A stretch of 64,000 nucleotides of DNA, taken from the NCBI RefSeq assembly GCF_001039355.2, contig NW_019774602.1, positions 483,439 through 547,438 of the forward strand, in the 5' to 3' direction. The notes under the pieces were generated by a model, which made no database searches, was not told the DNA's origin, and saw only the letters and a program-made list of their open reading frames with translations. Every line of letters starts with the position of its first letter. Positions within the stretch are counted from its first letter, which is position 1. Below, one piece after another: positions 1 to 10,510 of this stretch. The position numbers and the translations under genes are program-made. The DNA comes from Lingula anatina (lineage: Eukaryota; Brachiopoda; Lingulata; Lingulida; Lingulidae).

Positions 1-2054
1 CTGTGGGCCATTCTGTTCTTCTTCATGATGGCGCTGCTGGGATTCAGCGTACAGTTCGCTATGGTCGAGACCGTTTTGGGGAGCATAATGGACGAATATG
101 CTCACATTCTACGATCTCAGAAATGGAGGGAAATAATGGCGCGGGCGGTCGGGTGCGGAGTGTGTTTCTTGCTCGGCCTGCCAATGTGCGCAAGGGTGGG
201 TGCTTTGCAAGGTCTCGTCCTCACTTCTGTCTCTTTTTGAATTATTTTCGCATTTGAGTCTTTTAAAAATTTAATATTGTTTATTAGTCTATTGGATGTA
301 ATGAAAATTGTAAAGTTATTTGTGTTGTTGATGGGAAATGTGGGCGAACTGTTCTAGTCATGAAGAGCCCCACGTGTTATATAGGGCTTTGTTTATCTAC
401 TATCGCCGTTGAAATATCTACATGTAGCTTTACATGGGAAATTCGAATAGCAAATCGCCACATTCACTTTCAATCACGTATGGTTTCAGGGTGGCCATTA
501 TCTGTTAGATCTAATGGATCATAGTGTTGGAGGGTTCCCGTTGCTGTTTATTAGCTTACTCGAATTGATTGTTTTGCAGTGGGTGTATGGTAAGAAAGGC
601 GTATTTTTTAAATCATTTTACTCGATTATCTGTCCATAGTCTGTACCTTTTTTATTTGCCAAATTTTCAAACATGTATATTGATTATGCCAGAGCAAAAG
701 GTAAATATAATTTACTTTTATCAGGCAACTGGCAATATAGATTTATAGAACGTTGTAGCGAGAGTTTTCACCATATTTGGCGATGTATCTTCTCTGTAAA
801 TTAGGTTTTTTTACTATGCAGGCTCGTTTACATATAGTTACTTCAAGGGGCCTTACCATATACATGTAGTTACGTATGTCTGTCACATTGTTTATAAATA
901 CATGTACAGGTAGTTATGTAATTTATCAAATATGTAATTATCATCTATATTAATTAAATTAATAATACGCTCTTTGGTATTCCTTTCACCCTTCAAGTCT
1001 CGCTGAACAGAGATTTGCCCGCGGAGCTCTTTACCATTGGGTGTGATATTAAGATAGCCCTTAAAACGCCTACTTTGACATCTTTCACACAAAGTCATTT
1101 CCACCGACACATAGGAAGTGGAGTTCAAACAATTAAACGAACATAAAAGTTGATGGCATATTTTAACATGCAATTGTTTTTCTTTTTTATCGTGACTTTT
1201 TTCACTCCAGGTTGGTCCCGCTTTTCTGAAGACGTGAAAATAATGCTTGGCAAGAAGCCTGGTATCTACTTTCGGATCATGTGGCGTTATATAACTCCAC
1301 TTCTTTTGTTGGTATGTAACTATTGAAAGTATACCTTTAGTTTGTGGGGTAAATTGTGTTTTTATAATGTAAATTATTGCAACGATTTGAGTTTCAATGT
1401 TTCCTTCTTTCTTATTTTTTATTAGTATTTTTAAACTTAATTTTATTTATTTATTTATTTATTTGGTCGAAAAGCTTATCTTACTTCTCATTGCATTCTT
1501 TTTCAGGCTGTCATTGTATTTAAATTCGTTCAGCTGCAGACACACAATCATGAGGTGAATCCTCTGCCAGTCTGGGCTCAGGTCCTGGGGTGGATGATTC
1601 AGTTGATCCCCATCGCCCTCATCCCTGCCTTGTTCCTGGGCAGATACTGCTACGACGGCGGCTTCAAGGTTTGTGGAATTTATAGCTCAGCTCTTATGGT
1701 TCCACCGCTAAAACTAAAAAGAATTACATTTTGAATAAGTTGATACTCATTAATTCATTTATTGTCGTAGCGCGTGAGAAAGCACATAATCATATGTACT
1801 TTGCATGCATTACTTTGAATTTTAGGTAAAGTATCCGGTAGTATGTTTGCAAGTATTGTGTTTATGTCAGGTCAAATATTCAAATGTGTAAACTGTTCAA
1901 ATTGTTTCCATATATAAATATGCCATATAGTTACATTATGTGTGCATATGCCTTTTAGGCCTTAAAGAAAGCTGGATCACCGCAAGCCGACTGGGGACCT
2001 GCAAGAGCGAAAAACCGCGCCGGGACAATCTACGACACGGATTCCAAGGCATAA
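1..2054 (+). CDS. SLC6-family Na+/Cl- symporter, copy A (3' part only)
   Basis: This is the 3' end of a multi-exon SLC6 (neurotransmitter/amino-acid:sodium symporter) gene; the 5' part lies outside the window. Visible exons are 1-195 (partial; 65 codons of EL4/TM8/TM9), 490-589, 1211-1311, 1507-1668 and 1959-2054, all with GT-AG borders. The complete exons have the same sizes and phases as copies B, C and D, except the last. Motifs seen include LLGFSVQF (TM8), [23 protein letters not shown] (TM10), [23 protein letters not shown] and [10 protein letters not shown] (after TM12). It is the most diverged copy. The final exon ends early: where C reads GCA AAA ACT, A reads GCA TAA, removing about 17 residues including the NPAFDQ tail. 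A related tail sequence survives in another frame just past the stop, ending at about 2099. The visible frame is otherwise open, so this is probably a functional gene with a shortened tail. Confidence 0.88.
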
Positions 2055-2829
2055 ACTCTCTAAGTCCAACACCGCCTTTGACCAATATGCATTCTAGTAT
2101 ATGTTAGCCAAATAACTGTTGAGTGTGTATATGTTTTATGTCGTTGTGGCTTCAGAGGGTCGGCGCATCGTTTTTAATGTTCGGTAATTCTCGGACAAAC
2201 TCGCCGTTATATACAAGTATTAAATTAGAGTGGTTCAGATACCCCTGTGCGACTATGCTAAAAACTGTGTTCCACTTATAAAAGACAGGGTCAAAGTCTG
2301 CGTTAACGTGTCATTTTCATGCGAGAAAAATTCCGAATACAATAATGTCGTCCACATACTTGTTTTTCGCAACTGTAAATATTTTTTCGAGGGCATGTTT
2401 TAATTAGATATTCACACTATATTAGATATTCATTTTTTAATATTGAATACCTTTTGAATTAATCATTGCATTAATTATGAAACATATATCGATCAGTAAC
2501 TAGCTGAGGAAAATACGCACAGTTATATATACATAATAGTTTTAAATCCATCGATCCCTGAATGGATTACAACGTGCACGTGGTTTTAAATGCATTATTT
2601 GGCCATTCCAAGGCTTTTTATGACATCATTGTAAATTATAGAAACTGACATTTATCGAATGTATTTTTCTACACTTAGGAATCACGGTTTGTAAACTGCA
2701 GTCACCAAACGTGAATCTTGTTAAATTGCACAAATGTCTTGTTAAATTGCCCAACGTACCAATATTATAAAATGAGCCGTTTATAGAATTGTTCTCATAT
2801 GAACTTTTCAAAATATTCATTTTGTTCAT

Positions 2830-2860
<31 letters not shown>

Positions 2861-3902
2861 TCAATCGATTTGTTGCAAATTATTCTGTAATAATGGATAC
2901 TTAAGAAAAATATTGTTTTTTTTTTCGAATGTGGGTAATGTAATTGCACGGCCTTTGACGGATCACTTGTAGGCTCCATGTTAAGGGTGACACCTCCATA
3001 ACAGTTGCTGTAGAAAGGATATCCTGCCAAGTAATTAGTTATTTGCTAATTAGTCAATGCATATGCATCCATCTCTTCTCCTTGTTTTATATCGAGGGAG
3101 CAGCAACGAGAGCCTCTACCGATGGGCACAAAGCCAAAGCAGGATACAGTCAGACAGTATTAAAATACTTAGATTATGCCCTACTCACAATAAAAATATT
3201 TTAATGGAAGGTTGGTATAGGCCTATGTGCACTTAGGGCATGACCAATTTTAAAATTAATTAGGCCTAACTATTAAAACTGCAGAAAGAAGCTGAGAAAA
3301 TCTTTTAAAAGACGAACCGATACATACCAGTTGGCATACCGCCCGACGTGAAAAAAGCCCAAAAGTGACTTTATTTTACCGGCGGTGGGGGACTCGGATT
3401 ATAATTCTCGAAGGTCAAACAACCTTTCAACAGGCTATATATGCCTTTGCGCTTACTTCATTTGGTATTTTACGTTAAACTATACAAGTAGACCTATATA
3501 TATATAGGCCTATAAACCGATAAGAGGAGACGAGAATGAGAGAGAGAGAGATTTATGTCATTTTGTAATTATAAATGCAATAACTCCCAGCAACCAAACT
3601 CAGCAACCGATGCAGCAAACAAACACAATTACTTATGACACATCTACTGCAATGACAGGAGCGTTCCGGCTGTTTTACTAAAATAAAGTTATTTTTTATT
3701 ATTAAAATTACAGTGATGAACCTATTACCAGGTTGTTGAGTCTACAAAGATCTTCAAACCTAATTGTATAGCGTTACAAATTAGCCAAATGACTGAAAGA
3801 ATTTTCAACAAACCACACCTAGTATAATTATATCAATCATTTAGACCTTCAACTAACCTGCGAGACCTGCAGTCGAGGAAGTAAACTTCCGGTTACACAT
3901 AC
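2055..3902. other. Intergenic region between SLC6 copy A and the SOD gene
   Basis: It should contain the 3' UTR of copy A. I see no supported gene. It holds a 28-base poly-T run at 2832-2859, a short TA-rich stretch near 3495-3506 and a short GA run at 3539-3551. The open frame at 2626-3030 on the - strand runs through the poly-T and has no recognisable protein character. Confidence 0.6.
2832..2859. repeat. Poly-T run (28 bases)
   Basis: An uninterrupted T homopolymer. It may be the remnant of an inverted retroposed poly-A tail, but no element body is recognisable beside it. Confidence 0.9.
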
Positions 3903-3953
3903 ATGTGCTGCAACAACAAGTCATGGAGATTGCCAAGGTTTTGTGCTTATTAA
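3903..3953 (+). other. Possible upstream ORF overlapping the SOD start
   Basis: An ATG at 3903 opens a 16-codon frame ending with TAA at 3951-3953. It overlaps the SOD start at 3923 in a different frame. It matters only if the transcript begins upstream of 3903, which the sequence does not show. Confidence 0.3.
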
Positions 3954-6493
3954 CGATGGCTGTGTCATCACTTCGGTTTGTTGCTTCATGGCCGTATGAT
4001 GACAGCGGTTTCTCAAAAGACACCTACCTGTTACCAGCACTGCCATATGGCTATGGTGCTCTAGAGCCTCACATGGACGAAGCAACGGTGAAGGCAAGTG
4101 AAATGAAATACTGCAGTGTACTACAACTCAGGGATAAGTTCAACTTATTTAGTACTATCGGCACACTAGCCAGCAAGTAGAAATAGGTATTATTACTACC
4201 AGTTTAATTTTTGGCGTAGGCCTACATGTGCCTCCCCCGTCGTTTGAGTAAAACTTAAAAATCAGCATACATGTACCAGATTTTATACGTACATGTACTA
4301 GTACATATAGCTATTACACGGTACTGGGTATATCGAAACTGAAAGTGAAACTTAACTGGAGATTTTCCACGTATATCTAGTTCATGTATATATGACTAAT
4401 GCAGCTGTCATTCGATATCAAAACCTGTTTGTCATATCTTTTTATTTGATTAATTCATTAACATTTTATTTTTTATTTGTAATGAGTTTTATTGCTTGAT
4501 TATTTCATTAATAGTTTATTTATCTACCCGGGCCCATATTTTTAATAAGTGGAAAAGCCACAAATCAATGATATGGCTTAATATTTTTGTTTTGTGTTGT
4601 CTTTTAACTAAATATTGATACAGGCATAAATATGATGTAAGTAACATATTTGTCATACATTTATAATCTACTACCCGGTAGTACCAACACTATAAATCCT
4701 TGCACTGAGTACACTGGTATATCCAGATTTATACAACCCTGTATAATTTTCATGATTTTATTTTGTTTATTTATTTCAAAGGCTAGCTTGCATACATTAA
4801 AAGATGAGCAAGGCAATTTTGGGGGCAGTGTAAAATGAACCTCATATGCTCACTTATATCATTATTGTTTTTACTGATGATGGATTTTTAATATGCAGTA
4901 TATCTTTCTTTAGGTTCACCACCAGGGGCATCATGCAGCCTACACAGCCAAGATGAATGCTGCATTAAAACAATGGAGAAGTGAGGTATTGCATGTACAG
5001 TTTTTATGTTTACATACTAACAGTGGCATAGGGTTAATTACTTGTATTTGGATACAATAAGGTAGTACATTCAGTTCGTACTAGTACATATAAATTAACT
5101 TTCCACCATTAAAATATAACCAGTATTTGCAATTTCCTCCATTTTGTAAATCTAAAACTGAAGGACCAGTTTTTTTTTTATTTTTTTCAGTGAACTCTAT
5201 GAATCTTTTATTCCACATATGCTCCAAGCATGGAGCACCAAGCAATTCTGTCATGTGATATTTCTGCACAAATTTTGGCTTTTGCTTCAGTCCACTCTTT
5301 GATGTTGCTTCTCCAAGTACATCTTGGGTGTCTGTGTCTCCATTTCTGCTGGTGCCAGCTTGGAGAATAGTTTTTTGAAAGCAATCATACCATTGTTTAT
5401 GCCCAAAATAGCGAAACTTTTTTTTTTTTTTTTTTTGCAGGCTGCAGGAGACAAGTTTGCCAATAGTTCCATTTTAAACATTCTTCAAAAACTGTCTCAT
5501 GTTCCTGAAAAATATCGGATGACTTTGAGAAACAATGGAGGCGGGTAAGGAATTGTTACTTATACTGGTATAATGAAGTTTGTCAAATTAAAAAAAGTAA
5601 ATTTTGTATTTCAAAAATGGTAAGTGAAACTTATTATTTAATCAGTATGTTAACTATTTATTCTGGTACCAAATAGACATACTAATCTTTTCTTTAAAGT
5701 AATATAAACTTTTTTTTTCAAATGTCAGGGACTTGATGTTTGGTACTTTTAAAATAATTGTGTGAGTAGTGTACCAGCATTGTGGATAAATAAGAAACAA
5801 AAAGAGAGTTTGTTATCATAAATGTACAATGTGATAAAAGTATTTACTGACTTTCAAATTATTTTCTTCAGGTATTTCAACCATGCTATATACTGGGCCT
5901 GTATGTCTCCCAAGGGTGCAAGAATAAGTCCAGGTCTAGAAAAAGATATAAAAGATAATTTTGGGACATATGAAAATTTTAAAGAGCAGTTTACAGCAAA
6001 GAGCTTGTCTTTGTTTGGTTCAGGTAAGATCAATACAAACCACTATGACTTCTGGCACATTTGAATGGGTCTATTGTTTATGCTACGAAGAGTTAATACA
6101 AGTAAATATACAAAGAAGTTTTTGTTTCAGGTATATTTAAGTTTGTAAAATATTTCAGTTCATGAATCTGACTGAAATGTTTTCACATGAAATGTGTAGC
6201 TGTCAAAAGAACTCAATTCATCATCTCACTGAAACATTTTTCTAGGATATGTCTGGCTATCAAGAGATCAAGATGGTAAACTTATTATTTCCACAACAGC
6301 CAATCAGGACTCGCCTGTGACTGAAAGGCTCCACCCAATTCTGGTGATTGACATTTGGTAGCATGCATACTACTTAAAACACCAAAACAAACGGGCAAAC
6401 TTTGTGGAAGCTTGGTGGAACTTGGTTGACTGGAGAGCTGTGGAAACACTTGACACGTGGTGGAAGGGACGGCAGACACGTGATGAGTTATAG
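3923..6493 (+). CDS. Fe/Mn superoxide dismutase, secretory/ER-type, with an in-frame TAG
   Basis: Superoxide dismutases of this family convert superoxide to hydrogen peroxide and oxygen using one Mn or Fe. Exons are 3923-4093, 4914-4985, 5441-5544, 5872-6023 and 6246-6493; phases agree throughout. The N-terminus MEIAKVLCLLTMAVSSLRF is hydrophobic and signal-peptide-like rather than a typical mitochondrial presequence. Hallmarks are LPALPYGYGALEPHM (first metal His), VHHQGHHAAYTAKMN (second-shell Tyr), NNGGGYFNHAIYW (second metal His) and HPILVIDIW (metal Asp). The next codon, Glu in the usual WEHAYY motif, is TAG (6359-6361), so the literal product has 204 residues and lacks the last metal His. 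The same frame then continues as HAYYLKHQNKRANFVEAWWN and ends with RDEL and TAG at 6493, giving 248 residues if read through. Intron 1 starts with GC (GCAAGT). ATG 3923 is chosen because the next upstream in-frame candidate is only GTG. The family call is very secure; functional status is open. Confidence 0.88.
6359..6493 (+). other. Nonsense codon and preserved downstream SOD frame ending in RDEL
   Basis: TAG at 6359-6361 sits where SODs of this family have the Glu of W-E-H-A-Y-Y. The following 43 codons (6362-6490) are in frame and still SOD-like: HAYYLKHQNKR, EAWWNLVDW, then a short extension ending RQTRDEL and a TAG at 6491-6493. There is no room for an intron because the conserved HAYY codons follow directly. 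A single G-to-T change from GAG would explain it. Confidence 0.85.
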
Positions 6494-6780
6494 GCCATTT
6501 TCACAGTATCGTGTGGATGAAAAACTGAAGGATTGCAGTCCCATTGATAAGCTTCCTGAAGTTGTGTTATTTTGCACTCATTTTGGATTTTTAAGTTCAT
6601 GAGTTTTAATTGAGATGATATGTGATATCGCTTTATAAACTACATTGTATTATGAATTGTGGACCTTCAACATCTCCCATCTGAAGTGCTAGTGAATGTA
6701 CCGTAATATGTCAATTGAGTGACAGTATATTGTACATGTATGGTAAAAAAAACCTCCAAGATAAATTGTATCTGGAATAA

Positions 6781-6848
6781 TTTTTATTTATTTATTTATT
6801 TATTTATTTTCTTTTATTTTCTTTTATTTATTTATTTATTTATTTATT

Positions 6849-6889
<41 letters not shown>
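6781..6889. repeat. Compound simple repeat (TTTA)n, (TA)n, poly-T
   Basis: A run of TTTA-type tetranucleotides passes into about 11 TA dinucleotides and then a long poly-T. The tract is low complexity throughout and the open frames across it are spurious. Confidence 0.9.
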
Positions 6890-8640
6890 GTAAAGGATAC
6901 AAATAAAAATCATGGTTTGAAATGTATTTTCAAATATCTTTCGATATTTTTCCATATCATTAAATGGGCTTTTACACTGTGGTCCTAAATCAATGTGATT
7001 TAGAGCGCAACAATCACAGCGTTTTATCACTGACACGTATTAGTACCCTGATTATAAGAACGTGCTTTGGTCAGTGAACCTACTACACATCTTGTAAATG
7101 TGAAAATGATAGATACATGGATTTTGTGGTCTCTTTTTACATACAGACTTTTTTTGTAACTTTAACTTTATTGTTAGCTCTATATTATAACTGCATGGAT
7201 AAGGATATTGTTATTCGATACAAAGCACAGTTGAGAATTTCTCAGCATAATTAGTTTCCTGTATAGAATTTGACGTACCTGTGCGAGAGAACTGGCCAGT
7301 AGTTGGGAATGGCAGCAGGAAATATGCCGATATGAATAATTCTACGACACCTGGTATTCAAAAATGCCCGTGTATGAATAATTATAACACACCCGATACT
7401 TAGGCAAATATAATAATGGGGTTTTTAGCCCTGAACCTGAGACGTTTGTTGAAGTAAAAGGTGTAGAGAGATAACCGTTCCACTTTGCGTGATTTAATTA
7501 CACTGTGCCATACAAACGGTTTAATGTTCATTTGTAAGATTGCCCTCAGTATGTCTAATTTGCCTTCGTCAGATTTACTTGACTGTCAGTTGATTAACGT
7601 ATTTCGGACTCCGAAATTGACCCTTTTCGGAAAATGGCCCATTTGCATTTTGAGATTAGCATTTGAAGAACGCGGATAATATGATAATGGTTGCGTTTTT
7701 CAGCGACGCAAGTAAATCTGGAGATATGTGAATTCCAGATGATTCGAAACATATAAAGTGTGCCTCTTCGCGATTCTCTAAATCCAGGCTTTCTTAGGGC
7801 GAGAAAATCTTACATCAAGACGATATAAAACACAGCATTTCGTATTTTGTTAGCCTCTATAACGCATCTCATACTCCGTTATTATTGGCTAATCATTTAA
7901 GTTTTGTCATGTTATGTGAACACACGCATCTATAGTTCCAGGTCGGGTTTATACTTAGTACATAAAATCCAGTAAGTCATCCTCATTTAAACTTCCCAGG
8001 ATTCTTTTGACATTTTGATATTTTGGTACATTTTTTAGTCTTTCAATGCCATTCCTGGTAAATTTAACATAAGTGTAACTGCATGTACCATTGTTGAAAT
8101 AATTCTTACGCGGAGACAGGACAGAAAGTGCTGAAAACCTATCGTTTGTCCATCACATGCGTGCATTACTGTACTTTCTTGACTTACTGGTAGATGGATG
8201 ATTCACAAGATGTCATCTAGCCACGCTGTGCAGTGTAATTACTGTTTAATTGTACGTGATTTTGTCCATATTACTGTTATGTTTAATTATTTGGTTAACG
8301 GCCACTTTCCTTGTAAATATGCTGTACGCACCTCTGTTCAAATCTCGTTAACAGCTGTTTTGTTAAATCTCAATGATTCACATTTATTACCGTGCAATTT
8401 TGCTATTACAGGAGTTGCAGTGTTCCGCCAAAATAGTTATACTTAGGCATTCAACATAAATTCGTGACAGTCTTCCTTTGGGAGCTACGTAAATTACACC
8501 TTATAATGCCACTGATTGAACTCCACAACTATTGTACCATTGGGTTATCGGGTGTTGTCAAAACGCGTCATTTTTATGTAAGTGCACCCTCACGACTTGA
8601 AGACGAACATTAAAACATTAAAACCCACGTCATCTGACAT

Positions 8641-8684
8641 TTTAGCTTTGGGGACGTACTTTTCCAATACGTCCCCAAGCTAAA
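8641..8684. repeat. Perfect-stem hairpin (about 17-bp arms)
   Basis: The left arm TTTAGCTTTGGGGACGTA pairs with the right arm TACGTCCCCAAGCTAAA, with one bulged base and a nine-base loop. It stands alone between genes. It could be a tiny fold-back element or a structured RNA; no further copy is seen in this window. Confidence 0.8.
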
Positions 8685-9415
8685 TCGTGCGTGCGTGAGT
8701 TGCTTTGTGGTTACGCTCACAGCGCTATTACGCCCAGTTCAGTCAAGCATACCGCTTTTCTTTCTTTCTCATCCTTCATCTCTGTCAAGTTTAAAACTTC
8801 CAGCAGAATGATAAACTTAAATTAACCTTAAAGCTGATGCATATCCTTGCCAGCGTGTCAGAGATAGATATCAGAGAAATAATAAACCTTCAGTTATATA
8901 CATAGACATACGCAGTCATCTTAACTACAAGCTTGCCTGCAAGCACTTTTAAGTGTTATGTTAAAACATACATTGTGTGCACTGAGATCATGCTACAGTC
9001 AAGTTGCCTGCTTATTTCGTACCTGGACATGTCTGTTTTCTCACGGAAACGCTTATAACTGTTGTTTACTATTAAATGAAAATAAATCATGATTATCAGA
9101 AATTGCTTTGCACCATGGACAAATATTTAAGAAATCAACAGCGACAAACCATTATGATTATGCCTAAATCGATATAATAGATTTCAGAGAAAGTTCTGTG
9201 CCATGACTTTCACATTATATTCTGAACGTCTGTGATGCAACTTCAAAAATTTAATGTATTATTTCTATAGTCTGCTGTGGTTATTATTCACCTGAATGTG
9301 ACTAAAATTGAATTAAACTTCATACAGAGTGTACAAAGCAAGATATTGTCGAAATGTCTATATCTCTGTAAAAACATATTGCGAGGAGAGCATAAAAAGG
9401 GGTAGAATTTAACAA

Positions 9416-10510
9416 TTATTTACCACAGTTCCTAAAAGGTGTCGCTACAAAACATAAAGTAGCGGCCATTCCCCATTCACACAGTCGAAACGCCATTTGA
9501 TACCCCCACCACGTCCAGGGTTCTGGGGTCTGGGTGGTCATTATACTGAAGTCACTAAATATACCCATTATATTCAACGCTGTCACAGCGAGAAAGAAAA
9601 ACGTGGCTACTAGCGTCACTTTGACGGCAAGGACGAGTCTTTGGGGGTGTTTTTCCACTTTGTGCTCCGCACTCGCTGGGGGTGCAGGTCGGCCCTCCTC
9701 CACCACGCCCGCGCTGCCTTTGTGGGTTTGGCTGCTCAGGCGGACTATTTCATTCCGGGGCCTCGTCGTTCTCTTGTAAAGTCTTTGGAACAAAGCAATG
9801 TACGCTATTGAAAAGATCAATCCCCACAGCACGAAAACTCCTTGACATATCACCATCAGAAGCCTTGCTTTAAAGAAAACTCCAACTACCATGTCTGATA
9901 TAAATGATATAGAAAAATTAAACACCACGATGGAAACCAGCGCTGGGATGTCGTAGATGTTTTTGGAAATCGTCCTTATTTGGGTGGCCTTGAGCAGTGC
10001 AGAGAACAGAATGTAAAATGCTGATGTGAGGGCGGGCAACGACGTACTGATTAGAAAGTACGCCACTGGTTTAGGAAATATATCCTTATGATTGTGCGCA
10101 TCTACAAATAACAGTACCATTCTTGTAACGCAGACCAGCAAGACGAGCAAGTTCAGTGCGATGAAATAACCCCGAGAAGGCAGCGAAGATAGGCGAAGAA
10201 GCTGGACGATATTTAACAGTGTTATTAACGCCAGTGCCGTGAACAAAGTCCCAAGGCCGTAGATATAAGCTGGCCAGGCTAGGCCCCATTCTGGTATAGC
10301 CGTATCCCACTTCGGTACGGGTTCGGCGAAAGGGATGAGATCGCCCGTGGTATTCATGAGCCAGCTTTTCGGCGAGGCTAGCCACTCAGGCTCAGGCTCT
10401 GGCTCGGGTTCAGGACCGGCGTAACCAGCCGCATAGTGGTCAGTAGTTACGACTGCCGTAGTGAATGGGTAAAATGCGTGCGAACTCGCTGTGTTCTCAA
10501 GTGAGCCCAT
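9416..10510 (-). CDS. PRRT3/PRRT4-like seven-helix membrane protein, gene 1 (intronless)
   Basis: A single-exon frame of 364 codons from ATG at 10510 to TAA. The first 70 residues are hydrophilic and carry a Pro-Glu dipeptide repeat at about residues 33-42 and one N-glycosylation sequon (NTT, 53-55). The motif PFAEPVPKW (60-68) then leads into PEWGLAWPAYIYGLGTLF. Seven hydrophobic segments follow at about 81-106, 114-136, 147-173, 187-213, 217-241, 291-318 and 335-357, with a basic loop of about 50 residues between helices five and six. This matches the conserved transmembrane region of animal PRRT3/PRRT4, whose biochemical role is poorly defined; it is much shorter than the vertebrate proteins, which have long proline-rich N-termini. 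Gene 2 at 13025-14062, on the same strand, is a clear paralogue. An intronless frame could reflect an old retrocopy, though a non-coding 5' exon cannot be excluded. Family assignment is from remembered motif pattern, without alignment. Confidence 0.82.
   Translation of the reverse strand: MGSLENTASSHAFYPFTTAVVTTDHYAAGYAGPEPEPEPEPEWLASPKSWLMNTTGDLIPFAEPVPKWDTAIPEWGLAWPAYIYGLGTLFTALALITLLNIVQLLRLSSLPSRGYFIALNLLVLLVCVTRMVLLFVDAHNHKDIFPKPVAYFLISTSLPALTSAFYILFSALLKATQIRTISKNIYDIPALVSIVVFNFSISFISDMVVGVFFKARLLMVICQGVFVLWGLIFSIAYIALFQRLYKRTTRPRNEIVRLSSQTHKGSAGVVEEGRPAPPASAEHKVEKHPQRLVLAVKVTLVATFFFLAVTALNIMGIFSDFSIMTTQTPEPWTWWGYQMAFRLCEWGMAATLCFVATPFRNCGK

Larger units (their letters stand above)
6494..9415. 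other. Intergenic region between the SOD and PRRT-like genes
   Basis: It starts with the probable SOD 3' UTR; an AATAAA-type signal lies at 6900-6905. No supported gene follows. It holds the simple-repeat block at 6781-6889, a short duplicated piece near 7335-7395 (TATGAATAATT followed by an ACAC-containing tract) and the hairpin at 8641-8684. The small open frames at 7485-7679 and 8198-8446 show no family features. Confidence 0.6.

Noticed and set aside
6719-6988. Hydrophobic membrane-protein-like frame
   Set aside because: It is produced by the TTTA, TA and poly-T repeat tract.
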